Shown: positions 1 to 7,290, counted from the first letter of the stretch. The stretch is 18,838 nt of DNA from Planctomycetota bacterium (GCA_024277835.1 JAJRUK010000026.1:1-18838); one strand, 5' to 3'. Notes: a model not told the origin generated them from the letters alone. Program-made: numbers and translations.

Positions 1-727
1 CCATCAGCGCGTAGGGAATCAACTTGCCAAAAAGCAGCCCCCCTCGACCGACCGGTGTGACGAAGAGTTGCTCAAGCGTCCCAAGCTCTCGCTCGCGCAC
101 GATCGAAAAACTCGTCAGGAAAAGAAGCACCATCTGTAAGATCACGGCGATCAACCCCGGCACGAAGAAATGCGAACTCTCCAGGTTGGGGTTGTACAAG
201 AGGCGCGGACGGACATCAATCGGGAGGGCTGGTGCGCCTGCTTCGTTGCGCGCCGGGGCGAACTGCAAAGCTTCGCCGACCGACTGCGCTCGACCCACCG
301 ACATATTCTGAACGAGCAGCGTAACTGTGTTCAGCGCCGTCGTCGCAATTTGAGAATCGCTTCCGTCGATGAGAACCTGCACTTCCGCTTGCTCGTTGCG
401 CAAGAGTCGCGCCGAATACTCTGCGGGGATCAGGATCCCTGCCTTCGCTCGACCCGATCGAATCGCTCGCCGGAAGCTCTCCTGATCGTAAGGCCTACCC
501 ACAACTTGAAAGGTCTGCGTGTTCTCTAGCGACTGAATTAGTCGCCGGCTTTCCGCCCGACCATCGAGGTCTAGAACTACGAGCGGGATGTTGTCGATCG
601 TAACATCTATCGCGAACCCGAAGATCAGTAACTGAATCACCGGCACCATGAACATAAAGAAGATCGTCGTCCGGTCTCGCCGGATGTGCGCGAATTCCTT
701 GGTCAAGATCGCCCAGAACCCGTTCAC
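1..727 (-). CDS. ABC-2 type transporter permease, N-terminal part (cut by window edge)
   Basis: This is the membrane subunit of an ABC exporter; about 242 N-terminal residues are visible and the rest lies beyond position 1. After a short cytoplasmic start with the charged motif TKEFAHIRRDR there is a first hydrophobic segment (IFFMFMVPVIQLLIFGFAID), then a large extracytoplasmic domain with an LVVLDLDGRAESRRLIQ stretch, then a second hydrophobic segment (FFVPGLIAVILQMVLLFLTS) followed by VRERELGTLEQLFVTP. That last motif is a hallmark of YhhJ/YbhR-type ABC-2 permeases. The start is GTG at 727, whose GTGA overlaps the TGA of the upstream ATPase gene by four bases, implying translational coupling. 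It should form the membrane pore of the exporter with the ATPase and the HlyD-like adaptor encoded just upstream. Substrate is unknown; relatives of YbhFSR/YhiI-RbbA-YhhJ move drugs or amphipathic compounds. Confidence 0.9.
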   Translation of the reverse strand, partial: MNGFWAILTKEFAHIRRDRTTIFFMFMVPVIQLLIFGFAIDVTIDNIPLVVLDLDGRAESRRLIQSLENTQTFQVVGRPYDQESFRRAIRSGRAKAGILIPAEYSARLLRNEQAEVQVLIDGSDSQIATTALNTVTLLVQNMSVGRAQSVGEALQFAPARNEAGAPALPIDVRPRLLYNPNLESSHFFVPGLIAVILQMVLLFLTSFSIVRERELGTLEQLFVTPVGRGGLLFGKLIPYALM

Positions 728-1686
728 GAAGCAGCCCTCGCCTCTTCTGCCCGACTCAAGATGACGAAGACGTCTTCCAGCGTAGGTGCGACAGGTCGAA
801 ACTCCGCTTCACGCTCACCGCCGGTTAGCTCGCGAACCAAGTCGCCGGGGTCAGCCGATGCGTCAACCAGCACATGCAACACCGGCCCAAACAACGTCGC
901 GTCCCGAATCGCTGACATCGACTTCGCGCGAGCGAGTGCCGCTGGAAGCTCTCGACACGACACTTCAAACCGCCGCGCATCGTCGGGCGTGACACGCTTG
1001 GATGCTTTCAACTCGCGCGGCGTACCGAGAACAATCAACTCCCCCCCTTGCAAGTACCCGACGTTGCTGCACCGCTCAGCCTCGTCCATGTAATGCGTCG
1101 TGACAAACATCGTCACACCCTGGTGTGATAGCGCAAAAAGCAAGTCCCAAAGATCGCGTCGCGCGACAGGATCGATCCCGGCGGTCGGTTCGTCGAGGAA
1201 GATTACGTCCGGCTCATGAATCAGCGCACACGCAAGTGCCAAACGCTGCTTCCATCCACCGGATAGATGCGCACCGAGGCGATCAAGATACGGACCGATC
1301 CTGGTCAGCTCGATCACCGCTTCCTCGCGCTCGCGCCGCCGGGTTTTCGGAATCCCGTAAATCATCGCATAGAAACGAATGTTCTCGATCGCACTGAGAT
1401 CGGCGTATAAGCTAAACCGCTGCGACATGTACCCGATGCGCCGCTTGATCGCCTCCGCATCCGTACTCACGTCAAATCCCAAGACCGACCCACGACCAGA
1501 TGTCGGTCTGAGCACACCGCAGAGCATGCGAATCAACGTCGACTTCCCCGCACCGTTAGGCCCCAGTAGCCCGAAGATACTCGCCCGTGGAACCTCGAGA
1601 CTAACATCGGAGAGCGCACGAACATTGCCAAAATGTCGCGTCAACTTGTCCGTCTGAATGACGAGGTCTTGTTGGGGTTCGCTCAT
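724..1686 (-). CDS. ABC transporter ATP-binding protein (YbhF/CcmA-like)
   Basis: This 320-residue protein is the nucleotide-binding subunit of the exporter. The motifs are complete: Walker A GPNGAGKST at about 42-50, Q-loop Gln in GYMSQRFSLY near 89, signature LSGGWKQRLAL near 141, Walker B VIFLDEPTAGID at about 161-172, and H-loop His in VTTHYMDEAERC near 198. The C-terminal tail ends in a TLEDVFVILSR motif, typical of ATPases paired with ABC-2 permeases. There is one ABC domain only, whereas E. coli YbhF has two in tandem. The ATG at 1686 overlaps the stop of the HlyD-like gene (ATGA) and its own stop overlaps the permease start, so the three genes form a tightly coupled operon. ATP hydrolysis at the inner membrane would drive efflux. 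The ATPase assignment is secure; the substrate cannot be read from the sequence. Confidence 0.95.
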   Translation of the reverse strand: MSEPQQDLVIQTDKLTRHFGNVRALSDVSLEVPRASIFGLLGPNGAGKSTLIRMLCGVLRPTSGRGSVLGFDVSTDAEAIKRRIGYMSQRFSLYADLSAIENIRFYAMIYGIPKTRRREREEAVIELTRIGPYLDRLGAHLSGGWKQRLALACALIHEPDVIFLDEPTAGIDPVARRDLWDLLFALSHQGVTMFVTTHYMDEAERCSNVGYLQGGELIVLGTPRELKASKRVTPDDARRFEVSCRELPAALARAKSMSAIRDATLFGPVLHVLVDASADPGDLVRELTGGEREAEFRPVAPTLEDVFVILSRAEEARAAS

Positions 1687-2819
1687 GGTCGAGGTTTCCG
1701 CGGCAAGAGCACATCCGCCGACATACCAACGCGCAGCCGCTGCACCTCGCCCTGCACATCGAGCTTCATGCGAAAGACTTGCTTGCCGCGTTCCTCCGGC
1801 GTCTGAAGATTGCGCGGCGTGAACTCGCCATCCGACGCGATGAAGACGACACGCCCCACAAACGCCTCACCCGGTAACGTATCCACCGTCAGCGGCAAGT
1901 CGTCGCCAAGATGCACCAGCCCAAGGTATAATTGAGGAACATACGTTCGGACCCAGAGATTCCCCACTTCTAGAAGCGAAACAGACGGCGCATTCGCCGC
2001 GACGAGATCGCCAGGCCGCAACTCGATCGCCTCCACCAGGCAGTCGCACGGCGAAACGACAGTCAGTTCCGCAAGCTGCCTTTCAATCGCATCAACCCGC
2101 GCCTGCGCCGCGGCCACTTGCGCTTCGGCGTGAGCGATTTCCTCGGTGCGATACCCCGATTCAGCGAGCGCGAGCGCAGCCGCCGCTTCCGCAAGCGTCG
2201 CACGCGCCAAGGCGATGTCCTCTTCGCGCGTTCCCTCTTCGAGTAGCGCGACCTCCTCGCGTGCGGACGCGACTTCCGCACGCGCACGCTTTAGCGTGCG
2301 CACTGCTCGGTCAAATTCGGTCTGCGCCGCAGATTCGTCTTCGCGGAGTTTTTCAACTCTCTGATAATCAGACTCACCAAGCTCAAGATTCGCCTCAGCC
2401 ATATGAAGCTTCTCACGAGCGATCTTGATCTCGCCGGGGCGCGGACCCGCCTGCATTTTGGATAGACTCGCGGCAGCCTGATCGCGTCGTGCCTGCACCT
2501 GAGTGATTTCTTCCGTACGCAACCCCGATGCAAGTCGATGATGGTCCGCTTTCGCCGAAGCAAGCAGCGAATTTGCCTCCGCGAATCGCTCCCTCAGATC
2601 AAACGGATCAATGTCGAAGAGTCGATCGCCCTCCGCCACGCGCTGCCCTTCTTCGACATGCACAACCGAGACCCGTCCGCCAACGCGCGAACCAACACGC
2701 ACCTGATCTGCTTCAACAAACCCCGAGACGACCGGCTGACCGCGTGACGACTGCTGCACGTAAAGCCATCCGGTAGCGAGCACTGCGACAATAACAACGA
2801 CGACAATGATTTTGGGCAT
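1683..2819 (-). CDS. HlyD/YbhG-like periplasmic adaptor (membrane fusion) protein
   Basis: With the chosen start this is a 378-residue adaptor with one N-terminal membrane anchor (residues 3-22, KIIVVVVIVAVLATGWLY). A biotinyl-lipoyl half-motif follows (VSGFVEADQVRVGSRVGGRV), then a long Ala/Glu/Arg-rich coiled coil (about 75-250), the second lipoyl half (VVSPCDCLVEAIELRPGDLV) and a beta-barrel region with GEFTPRNLQTPEERGKQVFR, closely resembling YbhG. The coiled coil holds four G-x-R-x-x-[ED]-I motifs (residues 99, 125, 196, 222). The frame stays open up to 3014, but that extension reads through a REP-like repeat (TGKMPVPH) and has no membrane-anchor logic. ATG at 2819 is preferred, with GGGA about ten bases upstream and an anchor starting at once. 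It would link the ABC exporter to an outer-membrane channel encoded elsewhere. Confidence 0.92.
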   Translation of the reverse strand: MPKIIVVVVIVAVLATGWLYVQQSSRGQPVVSGFVEADQVRVGSRVGGRVSVVHVEEGQRVAEGDRLFDIDPFDLRERFAEANSLLASAKADHHRLASGLRTEEITQVQARRDQAAASLSKMQAGPRPGEIKIAREKLHMAEANLELGESDYQRVEKLREDESAAQTEFDRAVRTLKRARAEVASAREEVALLEEGTREEDIALARATLAEAAAALALAESGYRTEEIAHAEAQVAAAQARVDAIERQLAELTVVSPCDCLVEAIELRPGDLVAANAPSVSLLEVGNLWVRTYVPQLYLGLVHLGDDLPLTVDTLPGEAFVGRVVFIASDGEFTPRNLQTPEERGKQVFRMKLDVQGEVQRLRVGMSADVLLPRKPRP

Positions 2820-2966
2820 AACGATCCCGTATCCTTCCATTTCGCGCGCCGCAACATCGCACAGCGCGACTTGACAAGGCATACGACCCCATGTTGACAT
2901 GCAAACGGAAGAGGGCAAGCGCGGCCCTCGCCAGAAATGTTTCAGGCCTAACGAAAAATTGTGTGG

Positions 2967-3008
2967 CACCGGCATCTTGCCGGTGTTTTCACGGACCGGT
3001 AGCCCGTG
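2967..3008. repeat. REP-like palindromic doublet
   Basis: Two imperfect palindromes stand side by side. CACCGGCATCTTGCCGGTG (2967-2985) has a perfect 8-bp stem with a TCT loop. After TTTT comes a second element at 2990-3008 with CACGG/CCGTG arms around ACCGGT. Read in one frame it encodes GTGILPV and in the opposite direction TGKMPVPH, strings that I recall recurring in spurious planctomycete and verrucomicrobial proteins. This suggests a dispersed REP element rather than coding DNA. It sits between the VanZ-like gene and the exporter operon. On the minus strand the second hairpin is followed within about ten bases by TTTTT, so it could also end the VanZ-like transcript. Copy number cannot be judged from one window. 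Confidence 0.75.
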
Positions 3009-3075
3009 CAACACTTGTTATTGGGACAGTCTCATGCAGGCCTGTGATTTGTTCGGGTGTGTCGATTCTCGTCGT

Positions 3076-4479
3076 CTAGACCTGCGTCGCGTGCGATGGC
3101 GACAGCCTCAACACGATCAATGATTGCCATACTCGCCACGTAACAATCGAAGCGCCGATCGCGAGTGCAACATCTGTCGTGTCCGGCGTTCGACCGAAGC
3201 TCCCGGCTTTGATGACCTCGATCGCGATAGCCACACACAACACGCATGCCATCGCCAGTGACCAACTCCGCCGAGTGCTCGCCCCACCAAGGAGAAGTGC
3301 AAGCCCCAATGACATCGAACCGTACCATAGGACGACCGCAAGACCGGACGCGATCGCCGTTAATGTTGTTTGCTCCCAGAGGGAACGGAACGGAATCCAG
3401 GAAACATCGCCAACGCGAATATTCGTCAAGCTCCAAGCGCCGTGACCTATGCTCTCGAAGGCCAGTAGCGATAGCTGAAAAACCAGAGCGAACCCAAGGA
3501 GCAAACCAGGAGAAGCGAAACTCGGACGCTTCCGCCATCGCCCTTGAGAGAGTTCATCAACAACGAACACCGCAGCCCAAGCTCCAAACACAACGCCAAG
3601 TGACCGTAAGACGACGCTGGCAAGATCAAAGACATGCGAATTCGTAAAGAGCTGCATCCCCTCGATCAAGCATGCCAGAACAACTCCGTGCTTGACCGCC
3701 AATCCGAACGCAACTCCCGGACGCCTTCCGACCTCTCGATTTCCAAACGCACTAATATATCCGAGCAATGCAAACCACCCCGCACTGGCAAGCTGCGTAA
3801 CGATCGCCTGAAACGGCGGCTCGCCGAGAGACGCGTATCGCACCGAAAGCACATCCCACCGAGCACTGCGAAATCCGGCGAACATCGCGTCGGTGGACGT
3901 GACAAAGTCGAACGGGAATAGGCCGTACATGAGGAGTCCCACGGCCATCACGGCTGACATCGTTGAGAAGAGTCGCGTCCGCAACCGTTCGCCCATCCAG
4001 GTCGATAATTGCACGCCGCACAGCCTTACAACGATCGCCACCCACGCCCCGATCGCCAGACCCGTGACGTTCAAGATCACATCGTACCACGACGCGACCC
4101 GCGAGAGCAGGTGCGTTTGAGTCGCTTCAACAGCCACACTGATCGCAAGCCCAACGCCGACCGCCGCCATCGCTCCGCGCGTACTGCTCCCGAGCGATCG
4201 TCGACACAATACAAAGAGAAATCCTATCGGCACGAAGATCGCGATGTTCAACAAGCGGTCCGAGAGCGGCGCAACCGCGAACCGCAAACCCTCGATCGAT
4301 GAGATCACTGAGCTGCCGAATATGGAAGGAGTAACGTCGAACGGGATGAGCGATCCGTACACGACCGCAGCAACGACAACAAGCGCCCAACCCCACGAGA
4401 CTCGCGGGATTCCTGCATCCACTCCGACCGCGCCGTTCTGTTCATGCGAATTCGCTTCCGTGAGCGATTGAATCATCAT
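3076..4479 (-). CDS. Multispanning membrane protein with three VanZ-like units
   Basis: This 467-residue, very hydrophobic protein repeats the VanZ-like pattern (an early Pro-Phe-Asp-type motif, a helix with Glu-x-x-Gln, then an Asp before a Gly/Ala-rich helix). Unit 1: YGSLIPFD near 41-48, PLSDRLLNIAIFVPIGF, VEATQ near 118, YDVILNVTGLAIGAW. Unit 2: YGLFPFD near 185-191, IEGMQ near 273, FDLASVVLRSLGVVFGAW. Unit 3 is weaker: SWIPF near 360-364, IEVIK near 421, TTDVALAIGASI. VanZ is known from teicoplanin resistance, but most family members have no defined function. The GTG at 4500 is in frame, but ATG at 4479 (or 4476) follows AGGGGAAAGG at a better distance and is preferred. It stands alone between the second pilin and the exporter operon; a role in envelope stress or glycopeptide tolerance is only a guess. 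Confidence 0.85.
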   Translation of the reverse strand: MMIQSLTEANSHEQNGAVGVDAGIPRVSWGWALVVVAAVVYGSLIPFDVTPSIFGSSVISSIEGLRFAVAPLSDRLLNIAIFVPIGFLFVLCRRSLGSSTRGAMAAVGVGLAISVAVEATQTHLLSRVASWYDVILNVTGLAIGAWVAIVVRLCGVQLSTWMGERLRTRLFSTMSAVMAVGLLMYGLFPFDFVTSTDAMFAGFRSARWDVLSVRYASLGEPPFQAIVTQLASAGWFALLGYISAFGNREVGRRPGVAFGLAVKHGVVLACLIEGMQLFTNSHVFDLASVVLRSLGVVFGAWAAVFVVDELSQGRWRKRPSFASPGLLLGFALVFQLSLLAFESIGHGAWSLTNIRVGDVSWIPFRSLWEQTTLTAIASGLAVVLWYGSMSLGLALLLGGASTRRSWSLAMACVLCVAIAIEVIKAGSFGRTPDTTDVALAIGASIVTWRVWQSLIVLRLSPSHATQV

Positions 4480-4904
4480 GGCCTTTCCCCTGTGCTTCAC
4501 GAACCCCTACCGTTCGGTCCCACGCGAGTGATACGCGTGGTAACCGATCGATTCTAGGCGCAAAGCTGCTACGAAGGCGAGTCGTTCCGCGGAGGTCCGG
4601 GAAGATTGGGCAGGAGTCGTCTTATTACGCGCCCAAAGCGACGCGCCGCGGCAGGAACGACAATTTAACGCAATGCGCTCAGGAGAACGGCCAATAACGA
4701 TCGGTCCAGAGCGTGCTTGGCGACTCGAAACGACGAGCATTAACTACGATATCAGCGGGAGATGTCTGCAACCCTTAAGGCCAAAGCAGTCGCCATGGGA
4801 GCTTCCAACAGGTTTGTTCGGTGGAGAAGTGTCGCCGGAACGTTGCGAAAGCCTAAGCCTGTTCACGGATGCCAGGAAGGTCGGCATGGGAAACGCTGCG
4901 GGCA
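4480..4904. other. 425-bp gap without a convincing gene
   Basis: This stretch separates the second prepilin from the VanZ-like gene. No frame on either strand gives a protein with recognisable motifs; a possible 77-codon minus-strand frame at 4507-4740 is Arg/Ser-rich, resembles nothing I know and lacks a good ribosome binding site. The stretch contains the likely leader and promoter of the VanZ-like gene, including an AGGGGAAAGG ribosome binding site at 4482-4491 and a hairpin at 4520-4540. No clear sigma-70 promoter and no T-tailed terminator for the second pilin could be identified. Confidence 0.5.
4520..4540. promoter_or_regulatory. Perfect 7-bp inverted repeat in the leader of the VanZ-like gene
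   Basis: CCACGCG (4520-4526) and CGCGTGG (4534-4540) are perfectly complementary around the 7-base loop AGTGATA. It lies about 40 bases upstream of the preferred VanZ-like start. No T-run follows on either side, so it is not an obvious terminator. It could be an operator or an mRNA leader hairpin; nothing in the sequence decides between these. Confidence 0.35.
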
Positions 4905-5456
4905 TCAATAGATGTCAAGAATTTTTCCCCGGCGATCAGGATCGGTAATGCCCTTGTCAATCAAGTCCGCATCACTGGCACTTAGTGAAAACGCTCCTGT
5001 CGATAGGACGGCAACCCATCCAACGGATCCCGGCACCGGACTTGCCGTCCCCGGGGTCGCCTTGACCGCGACCGTGTTAAGCATGTTCGTTGGGTTTGTC
5101 GGAAACGGCGAACGCAGGTACGGGCCGTAGACATAGGGACTGCCGTACGTCGCGCTTGTATTGCCAGCGGAGTCGCTGTATTCCGTCAGTTGTGTCACAA
5201 AGGCGGCGTTGTTCGGTGTGGTCGTACCGGGCGAGTACCCAGGATAGCTCCCGTGCTCTGCGTAGTAGATGTCGATCGCCTTACGAACGTTGGTCAAATT
5301 GGCATCCAACGCGTTGGCATTCGCGCTTCCCGACGCACTCGACACGCGCGGAACCGCGATGGCCGCGAGTATTCCGATAATCGTGACCACGATCACAAGC
5401 TCGACAAGGGAAAATGCCGAAGCGGTCTGCGTTCGCTTCTTTGAGCTGCAAGACAA
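4905..5456 (-). CDS. Prepilin-type pilin, second copy (type IV pilin / T2SS pseudopilin-like)
   Basis: This 183-residue pilin has a short basic leader (SSKKRTQTASA), then FSLVELVIVVTIIGILAAIAVPR, the class III signal and hydrophobic N-terminal helix with Glu at +5 of the mature chain. The residue before the predicted cleavage site is Ala (TASA/FSLVE), not the usual Gly. The globular part has AIDIYYAEHGSYPG, VYGPYLRSPFPTNP, GSVGWVAVLSTGA and ends in KILDIY, matching the neighbouring pilin motif by motif, so the two are tandem paralogues. The start is TTG at 5456, supported by GGGGGAG six bases upstream; no ATG or GTG gives a sensible leader. A strong terminator lies between the two pilins, so this one is probably expressed from its own promoter or by read-through. 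It could be a minor or alternative pilin. Confidence 0.92.
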   Translation of the reverse strand: MSCSSKKRTQTASAFSLVELVIVVTIIGILAAIAVPRVSSASGSANANALDANLTNVRKAIDIYYAEHGSYPGYSPGTTTPNNAAFVTQLTEYSDSAGNTSATYGSPYVYGPYLRSPFPTNPTNMLNTVAVKATPGTASPVPGSVGWVAVLSTGAFSLSASDADLIDKGITDPDRRGKILDIY

Positions 5457-5462
5457 GTTCTA

Positions 5463-5469
5463 CTCCCCC
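5463..5469 (-). promoter_or_regulatory. Ribosome binding site for the TTG-started pilin
   Basis: On the minus strand GGGGGAG lies six bases before the TTG at 5456. Its strength and spacing decide for this unusual start codon. Confidence 0.6.
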
Positions 5470-5534
5470 AACATGAGTCTTCCCAACAAGCGCCGTCACC
5501 GATCTCTAAAGCATACAATGTCAAACCGAATGAC

Positions 5535-5571
5535 AAAAAAACCGCGTACGACGATGTATCGACGCACGCGG
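5535..5571 (-). terminator. Intrinsic terminator after the first prepilin
   Basis: Read on the minus strand, arms at 5571-5558 and 5555-5542 form a 14-position stem (outer part CCGCGT/ACGCGG, one G-T wobble and one mismatch further in) around a three-base ACA loop, followed directly by seven T residues (5541-5535). It lies about 33 bases past the stop of the first prepilin and some 80 bases before the second prepilin start. This is the clearest rho-independent terminator in the window and should mark the main 3' end of the signalling/pilus transcript. Confidence 0.85.
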
Positions 5572-5603
5572 CAATGGATTCGTGTTACACCTTATCGGGC
5601 GGT

Positions 5604-6089
5604 CTAGTAAGTGTTGTAGAGAACGCTGTCCTCGTTCGCGGAAGTGCCCGTATTCGCCACGATCGTCCCGCTGGCGACGGTGTATAGCCAACCAACATTC
5701 AATGCGTCAGCTGCTGCGACCGCGGTATCCCCCAGCGCGCCGCCAGTCGTTCCAGTACCAGCAACAGGCAGACCGGGGAGGGCACGCAGGTACGGCCCGA
5801 ACTTGAACACCGAAGTCTTCGTAGCATTCGCGTTTCCAGCTTCGTCCGTGAATGTCGTCAGCTGCGCCTCAAACGTCAGGACAGCGGGAAACGTTCCGCC
5901 GTGCTCCGCAGCAAAAACGTCGATTGAGTTACGAAGCGCGGCAAGGTCCGCACGCAACGCCGACTCGTTCGCGCCACGAGCACCCCGGCTAATTCGCGGA
6001 ACCGCGATCGCCGCGATAACGCCAATGATTACGACAACGATGACCAACTCGACGAGACTGAATCCGCGTTTTCTTGAACCGCTGTGCAT
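5604..6089 (-). CDS. Prepilin-type pilin, first copy (type IV pilin / T2SS pseudopilin-like)
   Basis: This pilin of about 161 residues has a short basic leader HSGSRKRG, a canonical Gly-Phe cleavage site, then FSLVELVIVVVIIGVIAAIAVPR. After it come RGANESALRADLAALRNSIDVFAAEHGGTFP, FGPYLRALPGLPV and LNVGWLYTVASG, ending in VLYNTY. The ISRGARGANESAL and GWLYTVASGTI strings resemble pilin-like proteins I associate with Phycisphaerae. Prepilin peptidase would cleave after Gly and N-methylate Phe; the mature subunit would polymerise on the PilC/PilB platform encoded upstream. GTG at 6092 directly precedes ATG at 6089; neither has a strong ribosome binding site and ATG was chosen. The gene follows the PilP-like gene by about 117 bp and precedes an intrinsic terminator, as expected for the last gene of the operon. 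It may be the major subunit. Confidence 0.93.
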   Translation of the reverse strand: MHSGSRKRGFSLVELVIVVVIIGVIAAIAVPRISRGARGANESALRADLAALRNSIDVFAAEHGGTFPAVLTFEAQLTTFTDEAGNANATKTSVFKFGPYLRALPGLPVAGTGTTGGALGDTAVAAADALNVGWLYTVASGTIVANTGTSANEDSVLYNTY

Positions 6090-6206
6090 CACTCTAACTC
6101 GCTTTTTTGACTTGACCCGACGGCACCGCGCCCGACTCCGAGCGCTTCAGCTTGCCACATGGGAAAACCATTCCAAGACTCGTATCGAGGCGAATCGCGG
6201 AGTGCT

Positions 6207-6728
6207 TTAGTTCGACTTTTCTGAGCTTCGGGGTGCGATAAAAAGCACTGCTGTACCGTCGGAACACCGAAAGTGTGCCGACCGTCCGAGAACCTTTTCG
6301 AGTTTACAACCGAGTAGCGAATCTCCGGGTGACATTCGCTTCCCGTTGACCACCGCAACCCCGCCATCTCTGGTCATCATGACGCCGCCAAGCGCCGCCG
6401 CCGCCTTGAACGCCAGTCGGCTATCATCAACCGGTCGTGGTGCCGCCCCCGGCTCACTTTCCATGCCCTCTGAATTCAACGGAGCGAAGAAATCTCGAGG
6501 CGGCTCTTGACTTGCTTCCTTCGCAACCAGTGGAAAGGCAATGTGCGGAATGGGTTGACTCGCCACCGGCGTTGCCACCGCGCTGGTCGTTAGACCGGTC
6601 ACCGGCGACGCCACCGCGCTCGCGGGACCGCTGTCGCTCAGGACAAACTGATCGACAATCAGTGCCGTTGCACAAAAGCCAACCAGCGCAATGTAAGCTC
6701 TTTTTTTTTCGCTAGTCACTGCTGTCAC
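6207..6728 (-). CDS. PilP/GspC-like inner-membrane accessory protein
   Basis: This bitopic protein of about 173 residues has a short cytoplasmic N terminus, one transmembrane helix (about 11-30, RAYIALVGFCATALIVDQFV), a Pro/Ala/Ser/Thr-rich periplasmic linker, an RDFFAP motif near 78-83, and a compact C-terminal domain (about 112-163) with GGVAVVNGKRMSPGDSLLG. The RD-F motif and the x-V-NG-x-x-x-x-G-D-x-x-x-G pattern are typical of PilP and the GspC homology region, which connect the inner-membrane platform to the secretin. Sequence divergence makes PilP versus GspC undecidable; its place after PilO favours PilP. GTG at 6728 has GGGAAG five bases upstream and overlaps the pilO 3' end by 17 bp. 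A GTG at 6719 (overlap GTGACTAG) is possible but lies too far from that site. No secretin gene follows, which is unusual for PilMNOPQ order. Confidence 0.72.
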   Translation of the reverse strand: MTAVTSEKKRAYIALVGFCATALIVDQFVLSDSGPASAVASPVTGLTTSAVATPVASQPIPHIAFPLVAKEASQEPPRDFFAPLNSEGMESEPGAAPRPVDDSRLAFKAAAALGGVMMTRDGGVAVVNGKRMSPGDSLLGCKLEKVLGRSAHFRCSDGTAVLFIAPRSSEKSN

Positions 6729-7290
6729 CGTCACTTCCCGAAGCACCACCGTCGGCGTCCTCGAAGAACATGCTGATCGTCAAGACAGCGAGTCGATCCC
6801 CATCGCCGTCACCGCCCTGGAGTTTCAAGTAGCTCACGTCGGCCCACGCATCAAGGTCCTCGATCGCCCGAAGCAGCTGCCACAAGTTCTCTGTCGATCC
6901 GCCAACGTGAAACGAATACAGTTGTTCACGAAGACCGGGGTATGTTCGTTCTCCCATCGGCTGATACTGGAACACGCGTACGCCATAGTCTTTTGAAAGA
7001 GCGGCCACGGTCTCCAGGTACGCTTCGTTCGACGTTTTTCCTTGACTGCCGCCGAGCGCTGCGACAACCCGTTCGTGCTCTGCGAGGGCGCGTTCCTGCT
7101 CGCTTCGCGATAACGCGATTGCAGATAGCGTTTCGCGGGACGTCGCCAAGAGCGTTTGCCGATCTTTGTAGATCGTTCTCGCGTCAGCGCTTTCCACGAC
7201 GCCAAACCACGACGCCACGCCCAGCGCACCAAGCACGATGCACGCCCCGATCGCATCGACCAGCCAGGTAGGTTTTTTTGCAAACTTCAT
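6712..7290 (-). CDS. pilO: PilO-like type IV pilus alignment-complex protein
   Basis: This 192-residue protein has a short cytoplasmic N terminus (MKFAKKPTWLVD), one transmembrane helix at about 11-31, a Glu/Arg/Ala-rich coiled-coil stretch (SRSEQERALAEHERVVAALG) and an alpha/beta C-terminal domain with VRVFQYQPMGERTYPGLREQLYSFHVGGSTENLWQLLRAIEDL. That last helix and strand pattern is typical of the ferredoxin-like fold of PilO/GspM. It would form a periplasmic dimer with PilN. ATG at 7290 is chosen because it begins the short cytoplasmic tail and follows the pilN stop by four bases; the same frame is open to 7350, but that extension lies inside pilN. Identification rests on architecture and gene order more than on strong sequence identity. 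Confidence 0.82.
   Translation of the reverse strand: MKFAKKPTWLVDAIGACIVLGALGVASWFGVVESADARTIYKDRQTLLATSRETLSAIALSRSEQERALAEHERVVAALGGSQGKTSNEAYLETVAALSKDYGVRVFQYQPMGERTYPGLREQLYSFHVGGSTENLWQLLRAIEDLDAWADVSYLKLQGGDGDGDRLAVLTISMFFEDADGGASGSDGDSSD

Noticed and set aside
2899..3123. Plus-strand open frame containing GTGILPV
   Set aside because: It is a translation of the REP-like doublet and its flanks, not a protein gene.
4507..4740. Minus-strand 77-codon frame upstream of the VanZ-like gene
   Set aside because: No ribosome binding site of note, no motif, and a composition like non-coding DNA.
5495..5540. Sigma-70-like promoter TTGTCA with TATGCT upstream of the second prepilin
   Set aside because: The spacer is only 15 bases, the -10 match is 4 of 6 and the -35 overlaps the terminator T-run; too weak to annotate.
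6110..6180. Sigma-54-like box (TGGCAAG...GC) upstream of the first prepilin
   Set aside because: The GC element is one base off the required spacing from the GG element in either alignment.
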